From Cafeteria roenbergensis (lineage: Eukaryota > Sar > Bigyra > Bicosoecida > Cafeteriaceae): 64,000 nucleotides of DNA. Location: positions 1-64,000 of the forward strand of contig VLTN01000043.1 in the NCBI GenBank assembly GCA_008330645.1, in the 5' to 3' direction. Positions 8,995 through 18,909 of this stretch are shown one piece after another; the stretch's first letter is position 1, and each line of letters opens with the position of its first letter. Under the pieces are notes generated by a model, which saw nothing but the letters and a program-made list of their open reading frames with translations, did not search any database and was not told the origin of the DNA. The position numbers and the translations under genes are program-made.

Positions 8995-10740
8995 GTCCTC
9001 GGCCGAGAGGGGCGCCGAGCGAATGCAAGTCTGGCGAGCCGCCAAGCTTGCTTGTGCACGATTTCGTTTGCCCCTGCCTCTGCCAGTTGCGCTGGTGCAG
9101 GCCATTTGCGCTGGACTGACGAGCTCAGTCGCCTCTGCCCGAAGCATAACCATGCTGCAGCAAGCACTGATTCGGGCCTGTTTCTGCGATCGGCACGGAG
9201 CCGGACGCGGCCCTTCGGGGGCAGCGTAGAAGCAACCTGCGCCGGAGGGGATACTTGCTTGCGGCCCTACATTTCGGCGTGGCGGGCGCGCACCCCTGGC
9301 CCTCGCGGCCTCCTGGCGGCGTGCCGGGACCGCCCACTGCTCACTCCGGGAGCTGACGAGACCCTAATTTGCTCGCCGGCCGAGGCGGCCAGGGCAAGCG
9401 ACTGCCCAACGAGCTTTTCGCACTTGGTGCGCTTCTCCTCCGTGTGCCCCGGCTTCTCACGCGCGCCCAGCACCTCTGGGCCATCGTGACCGGCTTTGAG
9501 GGTGCCTGAGCTCCAAGCCACTTTTTGGACACGCTCTCCCATCCCGCACTTGACTGGTGCGTGCCTTTCACGGCGCTGGAGCCCAGCAGGCACGGATGCC
9601 AGCAATAGTGCACCACCACTCCCAGCCTGCCGACCTTCTTGGGACTTTGGGATGCCACATGTGAGTGAAAGACCGAGACTGGTCAACTGGCTTCAGCTTG
9701 CCGCGGCGTGGACCACACGGGGTCCCCATGTTTGTGACGTCAAGCTTGTGCTGCTGTCCTCCCAAGTTGAGCGGCCGTCGTCTGCAAGCCACGGCAGCAC
9801 CCCCGGACCCGCTCTGCCTCACGGCAAGCGCGGGCCATCCGACCCGCCCGCAAAGCTCGCCCTGTTGGAGATCACACCGTTTCGAGTTCACGCGGGGCTC
9901 ACCGGGCGCACCCCGAGCCAGCCGCTCGCACGCTCCCCGAGTGTGTGCATATGTGTGTGCACGCTCGACTTGATCGTGGGACCCAGCCCTCCCATCCCTC
10001 GGGCGACCCCGAGCGGTTCCCGCCGCGCCGACCTGTCGTCTTCGTCTTGCCAGCCGCCTTGTTTTTTTTGTGTCAACATACAAATATTACCCGAGACCAC
10101 AATATTAGCAGCATCAGCGGTTTGTCCAATTTCTCGTCCCAGCCGCGCAGCGTCCCCGGACCAGCATCTCAGTGTGCGCCAGCCGTCAGCAGTACGCAAA
10201 ATGAAGCCATGGCAGCAGCGGTCGCCGCTCGCCCTCAGCATCAGCGCGAGCCGAGTGGCAAGTTCCGGTCGAACCCGGGTTGTGGAAAACTGCCACAGTC
10301 ACGGTCGCTGGCTCGGCGCTGGGCTGCAGCCGCGCCATAGGTCGTGAAGCCGCAGTATCCCAGGATCCAAAGCAGGGTGTTCTGCTTTCATTGGGTCGGT
10401 GCCACTCGGAAGGCGCAACGCGAGCCCACGGGCCAGCTCCGAGGCTCGGGCTTGGGCGCGCTGTGCACGAATGCGGCTTTGCTCTCACACAACCTCAAAG
10501 CCGACCGCAACGGGCCCTGGAGTGCTGTGCGAGCGTTCGCACGGCACGGCGGGCAAAGCGAAGCGCACGCTGCGCGCGCCTTGCCAGCGAGCTGCTTGTC
10601 TTGGCCGCCGACGCAGGCGGGCAGACTTGAGCTCGAGACCCTCTGAGTCACGCCGAGGGCACCCCCAGCACGCTGTGGGGGAGCCGCGCAGTCCAAGAGA
10701 GTGTCGTGACGATACCAGATGGCTCGCCTGTTTTGTCGGG
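8995..10740. other. Intergenic stretch, no gene recognised
   Basis: About 1.7 kb lies between the 5' end of ankyrin gene 2 and the transposon. Several open frames exist on both strands (for example 9496-10347 +), but none shows a recognisable domain or conserved motif. The base composition is mixed and includes short AT-richer patches near 10,060-10,140. It probably holds the ankyrin gene 2 promoter; nothing else can be supported. Confidence 0.5.
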
Positions 10741-10749
10741 GTAGAATCT
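10741..10749. repeat. Target-site duplication, left (GTAGAATCT)
   Basis: GTAGAATCT directly precedes the left inverted repeat, and the identical nine bases directly follow the right inverted repeat at 18775-18783. A 9-bp duplication is the hallmark length for Mutator-superfamily insertion. Confidence 0.95.
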
Positions 10750-11100
10750 GGTAGAGCGTACAGGGGGCTTAAGCCCCCCCCCTTATTGACATCTTTTTCC
10801 CTTCCGCCCACTCCGGCAACCACACCACCGCCAAAACCACCGCTTTTTCGCAAAAACCGGCGCAAAGACTACTAAACCTTCATGTGTGACGCGGGCAGCG
10901 CCCAGGACCACGCCACCGAGGCGTGAGGCGGCGGCAAAGTCGGCGCCATTTACGCTGTCAAACGCCCAGCCTCCCCCACCCTCTCCAGGCCTTCGGTGTC
11001 ACCCCTCCCCCCCACAGATCCATCGTCAGGGCATGGAATGACTCCCTGGCGCGGGAATCTGGCCCAATGGAGCCAGGATGGCGCCAAGCGATCGCCGTGG
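10750..11100 (+). repeat. MULE terminal inverted repeat, left (351 bp)
   Basis: This is the reverse complement of 18424-18774 with two visible mismatches (CTTAAG versus CCTTAG before a run of nine C). It contains a copy of the first codons of the transposase frame, so this end carries an ORF start that goes nowhere. Confidence 0.95.
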
Positions 11101-11754
11101 AGAGAATGTGGACACCGTTGAACACCTTCCTCGCTCATTTCTCTGCCTTGAACGAGCGTGCGCGACCACGAGGTCGTGTGCGACTTGCTCAACTCTTAAT
11201 CGCCGCTGCAGGACTGCTGAGGACGGGGAAGGTGGGCTGCGGCGGGACCGAGAAGCCATTTTCGTCGTGGCCGTTGATCCTCAACCAGCTCCAGCCTCCC
11301 TGCTATCGCTCACAGGGCCAGGTTGCCAGGTCTGAAGATGAATCCTTTGCGTCTTCATGTGATCTCAACGCATGGGCCGCTTGCTGTTCGAAAGAACTCA
11401 TCGGAATGGCCTGACTGGTGTGACGCCTGCAGTGCTGGCCACAAAGGAGCCGTCAGCGTCGGCAGAGCCACCCCAACTGCAAGCGGCCTGTGAAGTGTGA
11501 GGTGATAGGGCACTTGGGTCGTGTGGAGACGCTGGAATCGGACTCGTGAGGCTTCTGCGGAGCGATGAATGGCCAGAATGGCCTTTGCGCAGTCCGCGAT
11601 GCGGCCGCAAAGAAGCCTCCCAGCTCGAGAGAATGCGTTGAAGAGTGATGGGTATAATGTCGCTGTCATTCACGACCCCATCCGTGTATTCGTCGGTGGA
11701 ATCTACGTCGATGGCCTTCGCAATGACGCCAGCCATGCCGAAGTCGCTGGAATG
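11101..11754. other. MULE internal region, left, no gene recognised
   Basis: This unique sequence lies between the left inverted repeat and the minisatellite. An ORF that begins at 11569 (+) runs on into the repeats, but its unique part (MARMAFAQSAMRPQRSLP...) has no recognisable domain. Confidence 0.5.
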
Positions 11755-12990
11755 ACGTCAACAGCGTCGACGTCGCTCGGAAGGACGTCAACAGCGTCGA
11801 CGTCGCTTGGAAGGACGTCAACAGTGCCTAGAAGGACGTCAACAGCGTCGACGTCGCTTGGAATGACGTCAACAGTGCATAAAAGGACGTTAACAGCGTC
11901 GACGTCGCTTGGAAGGACGTCAACAGCGTCGACGTCGCTTGGAAGGACGTCAACAGTGCCTAGAAGGACGTCAACAGCGTCGACGTCGCTTGGAAGGACG
12001 TCAACAGTGCCTAGAAGGACGTCAACAACGTCGACGTCGCTTGGAAGGACGTCAACAGCATCGACGTCGCTCGGAAGGACGTCAACAGTGCCTAGAAGGA
12101 CGTCAACAACGTCGACGTCGCTTGGACTGACGTCGACAGCGCCTAGAAGGACGTTAACAGCGTCGACGTCGCTTGGAAGGACGTCAACAGCGTCGACGTC
12201 GCTTGGAAGGACGTCAACAGTGCCTAGAAGGACGTCAACAGCGTCGACGTCGCTTGGAAGGACGTCAACAGTGCCTAGAAGGACGTTGACAGCGTCGACG
12301 TCGCTTGGAAGGACGTCAACAGCGTCGACGTCGCTTGGAAGGACGTCAACAGTGCCTAGAAGGACGTCAACAACGTCGACGTCGCTTGGAAGGACGTCAA
12401 CAGTGCATAGAAGGACGTTAACAGCGTCGACGTCGCTTGGAAGGACGTCAACAGCGTCGACGTCGCTTGGAAGGACGGCAACAGCGTCGACGTCGCTTGG
12501 AAGGACGGCAACAGTGCATAGAAGGACGTTAACAGCGTCGACGTCGCTTGGAAGGACGTCAACAGCATCGACGTCGCTCGGAAGGACGTCAACAGCGTCG
12601 ACGTCGCTTGGAAGGACGTCAACAGCGTCGACGTCGCTTGGAAGGACGTCAACAGCATCGACGTCGCTCGGAAGGACGTCAACAGCGTCGACGTCGCTTG
12701 GAAGGACGTCAACAGTGCCTAGAAGGACGTCAACAACGTCGACGTCGCTTGGACTGACGTCGACAGCGCCTAGAAGGACGTTAACAGCGTCGACGTCGCT
12801 TGGAAGGACGTCAACAGCGTCGACGTCGCTTGGAAGGACGTCAACAGTGCCTAGAAGGACGTTGACAGCGTCGACGTCGCTTGGAAGGACGTCAACAGTG
12901 CCTAGAAGGACGTCAACAGCGTCGACGTCGCTTGGAAGGACGTCAACAGTGCCTAAAAGGACGTCAACAACGTCGACGTCGCTGGAATGG
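11755..12990. repeat. Minisatellite: 30-bp and 21-bp units inside the MULE
   Basis: The block is built of 30 copies of a 30-bp unit (it contains ACGTCAACAGCGTCGACGTC) and 16 copies of a related 21-bp unit (ACGTCAACAGTGCCTAGAAG plus G), which together give exactly the 1236 bp observed. Both units carry GACGTC or ACGTC palindrome cores, and the long one also carries GTCGAC. Both lengths are multiples of three and contain few stops, so long frames stay open on both strands (TSTASTSLGR on +, DVDAVDVLPS on -). Whether either is translated cannot be told. Confidence 0.95.
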
Positions 12991-13808
12991 ATGTCACAGT
13001 TGCTCGGATGGACTTCAGCCGTGTCTTTGTTGGATGCCAACCGCGCTTGGACGACTGCCAATCGGGTTGATGCTCCGTGAGAAGTTCTTTGACCGAGTGC
13101 GTTTTGGCAACGATGCAGCCTGCGCTTGGTTGGTCCTGTGTTCAAGTTTGCAGGTGGGCGTGGCCTTGATGATCGTGCGCTCCGCTGGGCTCACGGGCCA
13201 CTACGGCTCGTGGGTGTCACGCGTAGCCAACCCATCGCGCCATATGTGCTGTGCCCACTGTGCAGAGCTGTGAAATTTGCGCGACCAAGCAGCTCGAACT
13301 GCGTCAAGTGCTCTGCTGTCACATGCGGTTCGCAACATTGTCGCCGGCACGCACCATGGCGTTACAACAGTACTTGCACGACTGATTCAATGCGTTGGCG
13401 GATAACCGTCTGAGGTGCGCTAGCAGGCAGTGTGGGGCTGTTCTTCACTTGGCCTGAGCCTCGACGCGGAGGCTCACTCGAAAAGCCTTCACGTGCCCGT
13501 TTCCTGGACTGGAGCTGCAACGCCTGCTCCGCATGGTCCCAGAGTCGCGCAAGTGCCGCGCTTCGGCTTTCGATTGTACCGCCTGTCACTTTGACGGAGT
13601 GGTTGATCGCCAGTGTGATGGTGGTCGCATGCCCGCGACAGTCCACTGTGCCTTGCCCCGTGGGAGCTGAAGCGTGGTTGACGTGGGGGCAGATACCAGA
13701 CTGGGGGCAGTAGGGGATGCCGGCACATGGCCATCTGCACCACAGGGGCTGAGTGCAAAACTTGTTGCCCGCTCCCAGAGGGAGTCAAGAGTAGCGTCTC
13801 GAACGTCC
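12991..13808. other. MULE internal region between minisatellite and transposase
   Basis: Minus-strand frames here (13586-13927 and 13362-13646) look protein-like (for example RDATLDSLWERATSFAL and SAALARLWDHAEQALQLQ) and may be continuations of the transposase in shifted frames. On the plus strand, 13126-13413 contains a cysteine-rich stretch, CPLC ... NCVKCSAVTCGSQHCRRH, that resembles a zinc-binding module. Neither reading can be confirmed by eye. Confidence 0.4.
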
Positions 13809-16800
13809 TCAAAGCAACCAAATTCCAGTGTAAACAGAGAAGTAGTATGCAGCGCAGAAGTGGCGACAACAGACGGATGCATAAGTTGTACGCGACGCCA
13901 CTTCGCAGCTGCAGCTTCGTCGAGCAAGGTCGACCCGAAACCCTGCTGAAGCTATGCCTGTTGCAAGGTCGTCTTGAACGAAGAAGGACGACGGAAACTC
14001 AAAACGAATAGGACTGGCGGCCCCAGTTTGATTGGCTTCGATAGCCTCCAGCGTGATGACGATTCCCTCGGCCGCCGGACGGCTCGCTAGCGCAGCCCGC
14101 TGAGAAGGCCGTGCGTAACCGCCTTGACGGGAAAAGAACAGCACGGCCGTCGCCGCCCCGAAGCTATGACACGCCGTGAACCGGTTGACTGGGCTTCCTA
14201 CCAGGTCATGCAGCGCTGCAAGCTGCGACCTTGGCCGGCGACACCGGTGGAAGTGGTTTTTTACTCCAGAAAACGTTCCCTCCGCAGCGTTGTTCGAAGC
14301 GTCGGAGCAATACACGCTCCGATTGGCAGCCAGCCAACTGACGCAAACTTTGGGCTGCAGCTGAGCGCGAACGTAGGCCACTAGCGTCCTCGCAGAGTCA
14401 AGAGAAACTTGCGCCTGACTCACGCCGTCGGCCAGAAGGTGCACCAGGCGAGAAAAGTTGCCCGCGACTCCTATGCCTTGCTTGCTGTCCCGAATGTCAA
14501 GCCAGGCACGCTGAACTTGCTTGCGAAGATGCAACGTCTTGACGCACGTGCTAGTTTTACGTACCATGGTTTGATTCTTGTGCCAGCTGCAATGTAGGTG
14601 CTGAAGTGCATCAGCTGGCAGGAGCGATGCAAGGTCGCCCCAGCCTGGGGATCCTGGCGGGGTGCTGCCGCCGGCCCCCAGGGCAGCTGCTATGTGCTGA
14701 ATAACCCTTGGCAAGCATCGCTGTGCTGGCCTGCCAGAGGGCAAGCGCGGCGGACCTGCCAGGGTCGGCTTGAGCGCGCTCGCAAGCAGCTTGAAGAACC
14801 GTCACTGCGTTGAGCACAATTTCGCTGAACTTTCTCTGCCTTTCCTTGGCTGATGAGCTCCGAAACAGCGGCGTAGAGGGCGCTGGCAGAGCCAGAAGCT
14901 CTTGGTTGGGCTATTGTCCAATGACCAGAGCTCCCGCTCGACGGGCCCACGCTAGGGACTGTAAGTCGCGACGCAGATTCCAAAACGCCTCTCCGGCGCC
15001 CAAGGATGGCAGCAGCAGCGGCTCTTGGGTTTGCCTGGCTGGACCGGATTCGACGAGCCCAACCGTTTGCATCAACAATCTTCACAGCGGAGGCATCGCG
15101 TTTTGGATCCACCAACGCGTGCCGCACGCGAATCGAAGACGCCCGCAGCCCTGTTGCGCGGTGGATGATAGATTCAATCGAACTCAGCTGCCAAGCAAAT
15201 GATTCCAACTCGTCAACTGAGAACAGGTCCTGCTGGCGCTCCACTGCGAAGGCAACGACATGACTGCCGTCTGCAGACACCCCCAACGATGTCTAGCGTC
15301 CCCCGCGATGTTGGAAGCGACGTCGAACACGCGCAGCCCGGTGCAGATGGACCTCAGAGGAGCCCCAGCCTCACGAAGAGGCGGGGTGCTGGCAAAAGAG
15401 TCTTGCAAGGCGCTGACCAAGCTTCCAACGTCAGCAAGCCGTCCCTCGGCAATGCTGCGGGACTTGGAAATGCCGCTTCACGCGGGGGATGAGGGACTCC
15501 GGCATCAGAGTGCTCGCCGGCTCGAGTTTCCGGAGATCGCAAATCCATGCTTGCGAAGCATAGCCTTTCCTCGAGAGAGCCTCGCTGCTGAAGCAGGACG
15601 CTGTAGACCTGGGACTCTGGGTCAAAAAAGACGGAAGAGTGCATACCCCTCAGGGCTTGGAATGCCAGTTCGGCTTGGAATGCCTCCCCGTGTTTCAAGG
15701 CCGACCTTGAAGAGGCGTTGCATTGTGTTGTCACGGAGGGACTCTCCCGACTCGGTGAGGAGCCGACTGCCACGCGTGACGGCCGCTCAGGAGGGCAGGG
15801 GCTCGCAGCAACGGTTGCCTGAGAGTGCATGCCGCAAGCCTGCGTTGGTTGAGCCTGTTGATCGGGGGAAGGACGGTGTGCATCAGGAGCTTGCAGCGAA
15901 GAGGAATCGTCAGCCTGCAGGGAGCAGGCATCGCTCTGCAAACAGGGTCGGAGGGGCCGCCGCGCAACACCCTCCCCTGCGTGAACGACAACGCGATCTT
16001 GGACAACACTGCTTGCGCCGCCGGAGACTCTGGACTCAGCGGGTCCGTCGGCCGAGGGCTAAACCCCATGGCCTTCGCCAACAGGAATGCGACATCAGCG
16101 TCTTCTTCTCCGTTTCCTGAGTCAGCCGAACCGAGCCCGGAGCGCCACTCTTGAATCTGTCGACTCAAAAGCTTGCTCTTGAACGCGGTGCAGGCCCACA
16201 GAAACTCCGGCGCTTCATCAGACACTGTCAATGCTGGAATGGGAGATTGGAAGCCCCAAACCTGAGCGCCAGCAACTCCCAGAGCAGCTCGAGGGCGCAG
16301 AGTGTCGATGCTTTGGTGAACTTTGGGCCAGCACCCGGAGAGGCCGGCATCTGACTCTCCGTGAGGAGTTCCGGCTGGCACGACTCTCTCCAGCGTCGCC
16401 CAGCCTAGCGGCACAACGCAGTCTCCAACACTACTTTTGCATACGAGCCCAAGCAGCGCACCTGCACCACTTCCAGCGGAGTTGAAGGTGTCGTCCACAT
16501 TCAGCACTCTGAGCATGTCGAGATCCCTTGCAACCATGTCTGGGACCTGCCTGTGCATGAACAGCCTGACTTGCACATGTTCGTCGCCTTCCTTCACCTC
16601 GCGTTGCCCCGTCAATCCTTGACGGCTGTACTCGTCAACGAACTCCTGCAAACTGCTTTGGTCTCCCACTGATGATTCCTTGTACAGTCGACGCTTCAGG
16701 TTGCACACGTCATCCTTCGACACATACATTCGCTGCACTCCGATGTAGGCCGGAGGAGCCGACCGCTGGAGCGCCTCAAGCTGCCGTTGTTGCCGCATCT

Positions 16801-18457
16801 TCAAAGATGCGCCCTTGGCAATCGCTGTGCTGTCCGTTCCTGTCTGGGCACAAGCCGCGCAAGCCCGTCGGATTGCACATGCCTCAAATGTTCCAGGAAC
16901 ATCCCCTCGGTCAAAACTGCGAGCCTCCGAGAGCATGGCGTTGACCACGGACATGACGGTCGTCGGTTGTGCCTTCATGCCTGCCATACTGAGGTGAGCG
17001 ACCAACGTTGCCTGAGCCCGAGGGTCCATCGGGAAAAGCCTGCCCAGAACACTGTCGGGCGCCTGACTCCGGACCCACTCGCCACAGCGCGAAACGCACT
17101 CATTGCAGTGAGCAGTGGAAAACACAATAACGGTCGTGCCCAACTCGACCAGCCGGAGACGCCCTGGGCACTTGAGACCGCTGTGAACGCGGACCTCCCC
17201 GTGAGCACGGGCTGCAACGGATCGAACGTAGCGCTCGTCAGGCAACTGAGCCTGATATCTCCTGCCAGACACCGCAGTGCCATGGCCAGCAGGTCCAACG
17301 CCTGGCGATATGGCAGAAACAGGCAATGGCACTGAAGCAGCCGGTGGCACTACCACAGGCGAGTCAACGGGGCCAGTGCTGCTCGCTGCTGAAAGCGGGG
17401 CTGTCCCACGGGGAGTAGCACTTGAGCCGTGCTGCAGGCTCGCCACCATGCTGTCCGGTCCCTCGGAAGCATCGGCAGTTGATGCTGTGGGCGGAATCAA
17501 GGCTGCCGCGTCTAATTGCTGAGTGAGCTGGCTCAAAGGCAAGCCTACAGGCGAGGAACCGTCGCTCGTGGATCCGTTGCAGCCACTAGCCTCGCTGGCG
17601 CCGCCGTCCGCGTGGCCATCGCCAGCGCAACTGCCACCTGGGCCATCGTCGTCCGGCCGGTGATCTCCCTCGGAAGCATCGGACAGGTCAACTCCTGCAG
17701 CGGTCAAAAGAGCAGCATTCTCTTGCGATGATCCCCATCGTAGTGCCTCGCGGGGTTTAATGTCCTTGCGCGCGAGGCAGCGGTAAGTCACAGAGGCTCC
17801 GGTTGCCTTGCGACTCAGACCCGCCCCCGCCGCGGCAACGAGGGTTTGCACCTGCTTCCTGGCATCCACCAGCGTAGTCCCATCGACGACGGCGAAGTGC
17901 CCAAGCAGCAAGTCCTCCGGCTCAGCTGCTCTGGTCAGCCAATCTGACCTCCTTGGCAACGCGCGCCGAATGGACGAGGCGTTATACCATTTGGAAACCA
18001 TTTTCTGGGTAACCCGGTGACCGCAGCCACCGGGTGCGCCTCTGGTAGCCAGGAGAAAGGCTCTGCCGACGTCGGCAGGCAGTGACGACAAGCTCAGCGG
18101 GCTCTCCGCCGCTCTGAGCACTTCCAGTGCCACCAACTCCACGGCATGGGGCCTCAAATGATCTGAAATGCTCTGGAGCAAGCAAACCGTGACGGAGGTG
18201 GTCCTTATTGCAGGGGGAGCATCTCCAGTGCTGGCGGGAGCGGCGAAAGCAACGGTCGATTCGTTTCGGGCAGCAAACGCCGCTACAGCCCACAGAGCCT
18301 CGCTCAACCAAGAGCCATCTCTTCCAGGGGGCGTCGGATAGACGTACATGCTGGTCCTTTGATCAGTTGGCTGCATTCCGGCCAAGAACTTGCGAGCCAC
18401 GTGCGGCCTGTTGCTGGCAACGGCCACGGCGATCGCTTGGCGCCATCCTGGCTCCAT
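13809..18457 (-). pseudogene. MULE transposase, split between frames
   Basis: The N-terminal part is open from the ATG at 18455-18457 (inside the right TIR; the frame also extends upstream to a GTG at 18601) to the stop at 15731. It has an N-terminal region, a Cys-containing segment (LKCPGRLRLVEL ... STAHCNECV), and the DDE core start VLNVDDTFNSAGSG followed by PLGWATLER, matching the first catalytic Asp block of MULE transposases. The C-terminal part, 13809-14744, has LHCSWHKNQ, the NN-x2-E block CSDASNNAAEGTFSGVK (catalytic Glu) and a SWIM zinc finger, CSC-x12-CCRH. Between them, frames 15354-15941 and 14690-15286 look coding. The frame alternates four or more times, so either introns or frameshift decay separates the pieces; I could not match splice sites, hence the pseudogene call. 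Confidence 0.7.
15731..18457 (-). CDS. MULE transposase N-terminal ORF
   Basis: This is the longest uninterrupted transposase frame, about 908 codons from the ATG at 18455-18457. Residues about 280-430 are Ser/Pro/Ala-rich and probably disordered. The catalytic-domain start (NVDDTF) is at about residue 670. A second conserved acidic block (LTVSDEAPEFLWACTAF) follows some 80 residues later and may hold the second catalytic Asp. The last 60 residues (after SKIALSFTQGRV) look like a wrong-frame tail, which suggests the real coding path leaves this frame near 15,920-15,960. Confidence 0.6.
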   Translation of the reverse strand: MEPGWRQAIAVAVASNRPHVARKFLAGMQPTDQRTSMYVYPTPPGRDGSWLSEALWAVAAFAARNESTVAFAAPASTGDAPPAIRTTSVTVCLLQSISDHLRPHAVELVALEVLRAAESPLSLSSLPADVGRAFLLATRGAPGGCGHRVTQKMVSKWYNASSIRRALPRRSDWLTRAAEPEDLLLGHFAVVDGTTLVDARKQVQTLVAAAGAGLSRKATGASVTYRCLARKDIKPREALRWGSSQENAALLTAAGVDLSDASEGDHRPDDDGPGGSCAGDGHADGGASEASGCNGSTSDGSSPVGLPLSQLTQQLDAAALIPPTASTADASEGPDSMVASLQHGSSATPRGTAPLSAASSTGPVDSPVVVPPAASVPLPVSAISPGVGPAGHGTAVSGRRYQAQLPDERYVRSVAARAHGEVRVHSGLKCPGRLRLVELGTTVIVFSTAHCNECVSRCGEWVRSQAPDSVLGRLFPMDPRAQATLVAHLSMAGMKAQPTTVMSVVNAMLSEARSFDRGDVPGTFEACAIRRACAACAQTGTDSTAIAKGASLKMRQQRQLEALQRSAPPAYIGVQRMYVSKDDVCNLKRRLYKESSVGDQSSLQEFVDEYSRQGLTGQREVKEGDEHVQVRLFMHRQVPDMVARDLDMLRVLNVDDTFNSAGSGAGALLGLVCKSSVGDCVVPLGWATLERVVPAGTPHGESDAGLSGCWPKVHQSIDTLRPRAALGVAGAQVWGFQSPIPALTVSDEAPEFLWACTAFKSKLLSRQIQEWRSGLGSADSGNGEEDADVAFLLAKAMGFSPRPTDPLSPESPAAQAVLSKIALSFTQGRVLRGGPSDPVCRAMPAPCRLTIPLRCKLLMHTVLPPINRLNQRRLAACTLRQPLLRAPALLSGRHAWQSAPHRVGRVPP

Positions 18458-18774
18458 TGGGCCAGATTCCCGCGCCAGGGAGTCATTCCATGCCCTGACG
18501 ATGGATCTGTGGGGGGGAGGGGTGACACCGAAGGCCTGGAGAGGGTGGGGGAGGCTGGGCGTTTGACAGCGTAAATGGCGCCGACTTTGCCGCCGCCTCA
18601 CGCCTCGGTGGCGTGGTCCTGGGCGCTGCCCGCGTCACACATGAAGGTTTAGTAGTCTTTGCGCCGGTTTTTGCGAAAAAGCGGTGGTTTTGGCGGTGGT
18701 GTGGTTGCCGGAGTGGGCGGAAGGGAAAAAGATGTCAATAAGGGGGGGGGCTAAGGCCCCCTGTACGCTCTACC
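18424..18774 (-). repeat. MULE terminal inverted repeat, right (351 bp)
   Basis: This is the partner of the left repeat. The transposase frame starts inside it, so the promoter and the first roughly ten codons are contained in the TIR. Confidence 0.95.
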
Positions 18775-18783
18775 GTAGAATCT
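18775..18783. repeat. Target-site duplication, right (GTAGAATCT)
   Basis: Identical to 10741-10749, directly after the right inverted repeat. Confidence 0.95.
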
Positions 18784-18909
18784 ACGTCTGCGGACAAATA
18801 TGAACCCAACCGGTTACCGACGAACCTCTCGGGCAGCTCTGCGGCCGCCAAGCGTGCCGGGGTGCTCCATGCCCGGCTCCCGCATCACCCTGGCCCCTGG
18901 CTGGATCCC

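Larger units (their letters stand above)
10750..18774 (-). mobile_element. Complete Mutator-like (MULE) DNA transposon, 8025 bp
   Basis: The element has 351-bp terminal inverted repeats at 10750-11100 and 18424-18774, starting GGTAGAGCGTACAGGGGG at each end, and is flanked by a perfect 9-bp direct repeat. The repeats differ by eye at only two positions, inside a short GC palindrome near the tip. The interior encodes a minus-strand transposase with MULE features and a SWIM zinc finger, and a 1.24-kb minisatellite lies 3' of it. Near-identical TIRs and an intact target duplication suggest recent insertion. It lies 136 bp upstream of the methyltransferase ATG. Confidence 0.93.

Noticed and set aside
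9496-10347. 283-codon plus-strand ORF upstream of the transposon
   Set aside because: No domain, Pro/Ser/Arg-biased, and overlapped by equally long frames on the other strand.
11755-12990. CRISPR-like array
   Set aside because: The units are contiguous with no unique spacers, and the context is a eukaryotic transposon.
11569-13080. 503-codon plus-strand TSTASTSLGR repeat protein and 480-codon minus-strand DVDAVDVLPS protein
   Set aside because: Both exist because the minisatellite units are multiples of three without stops. There is no independent evidence for either, so the region is annotated as a repeat.
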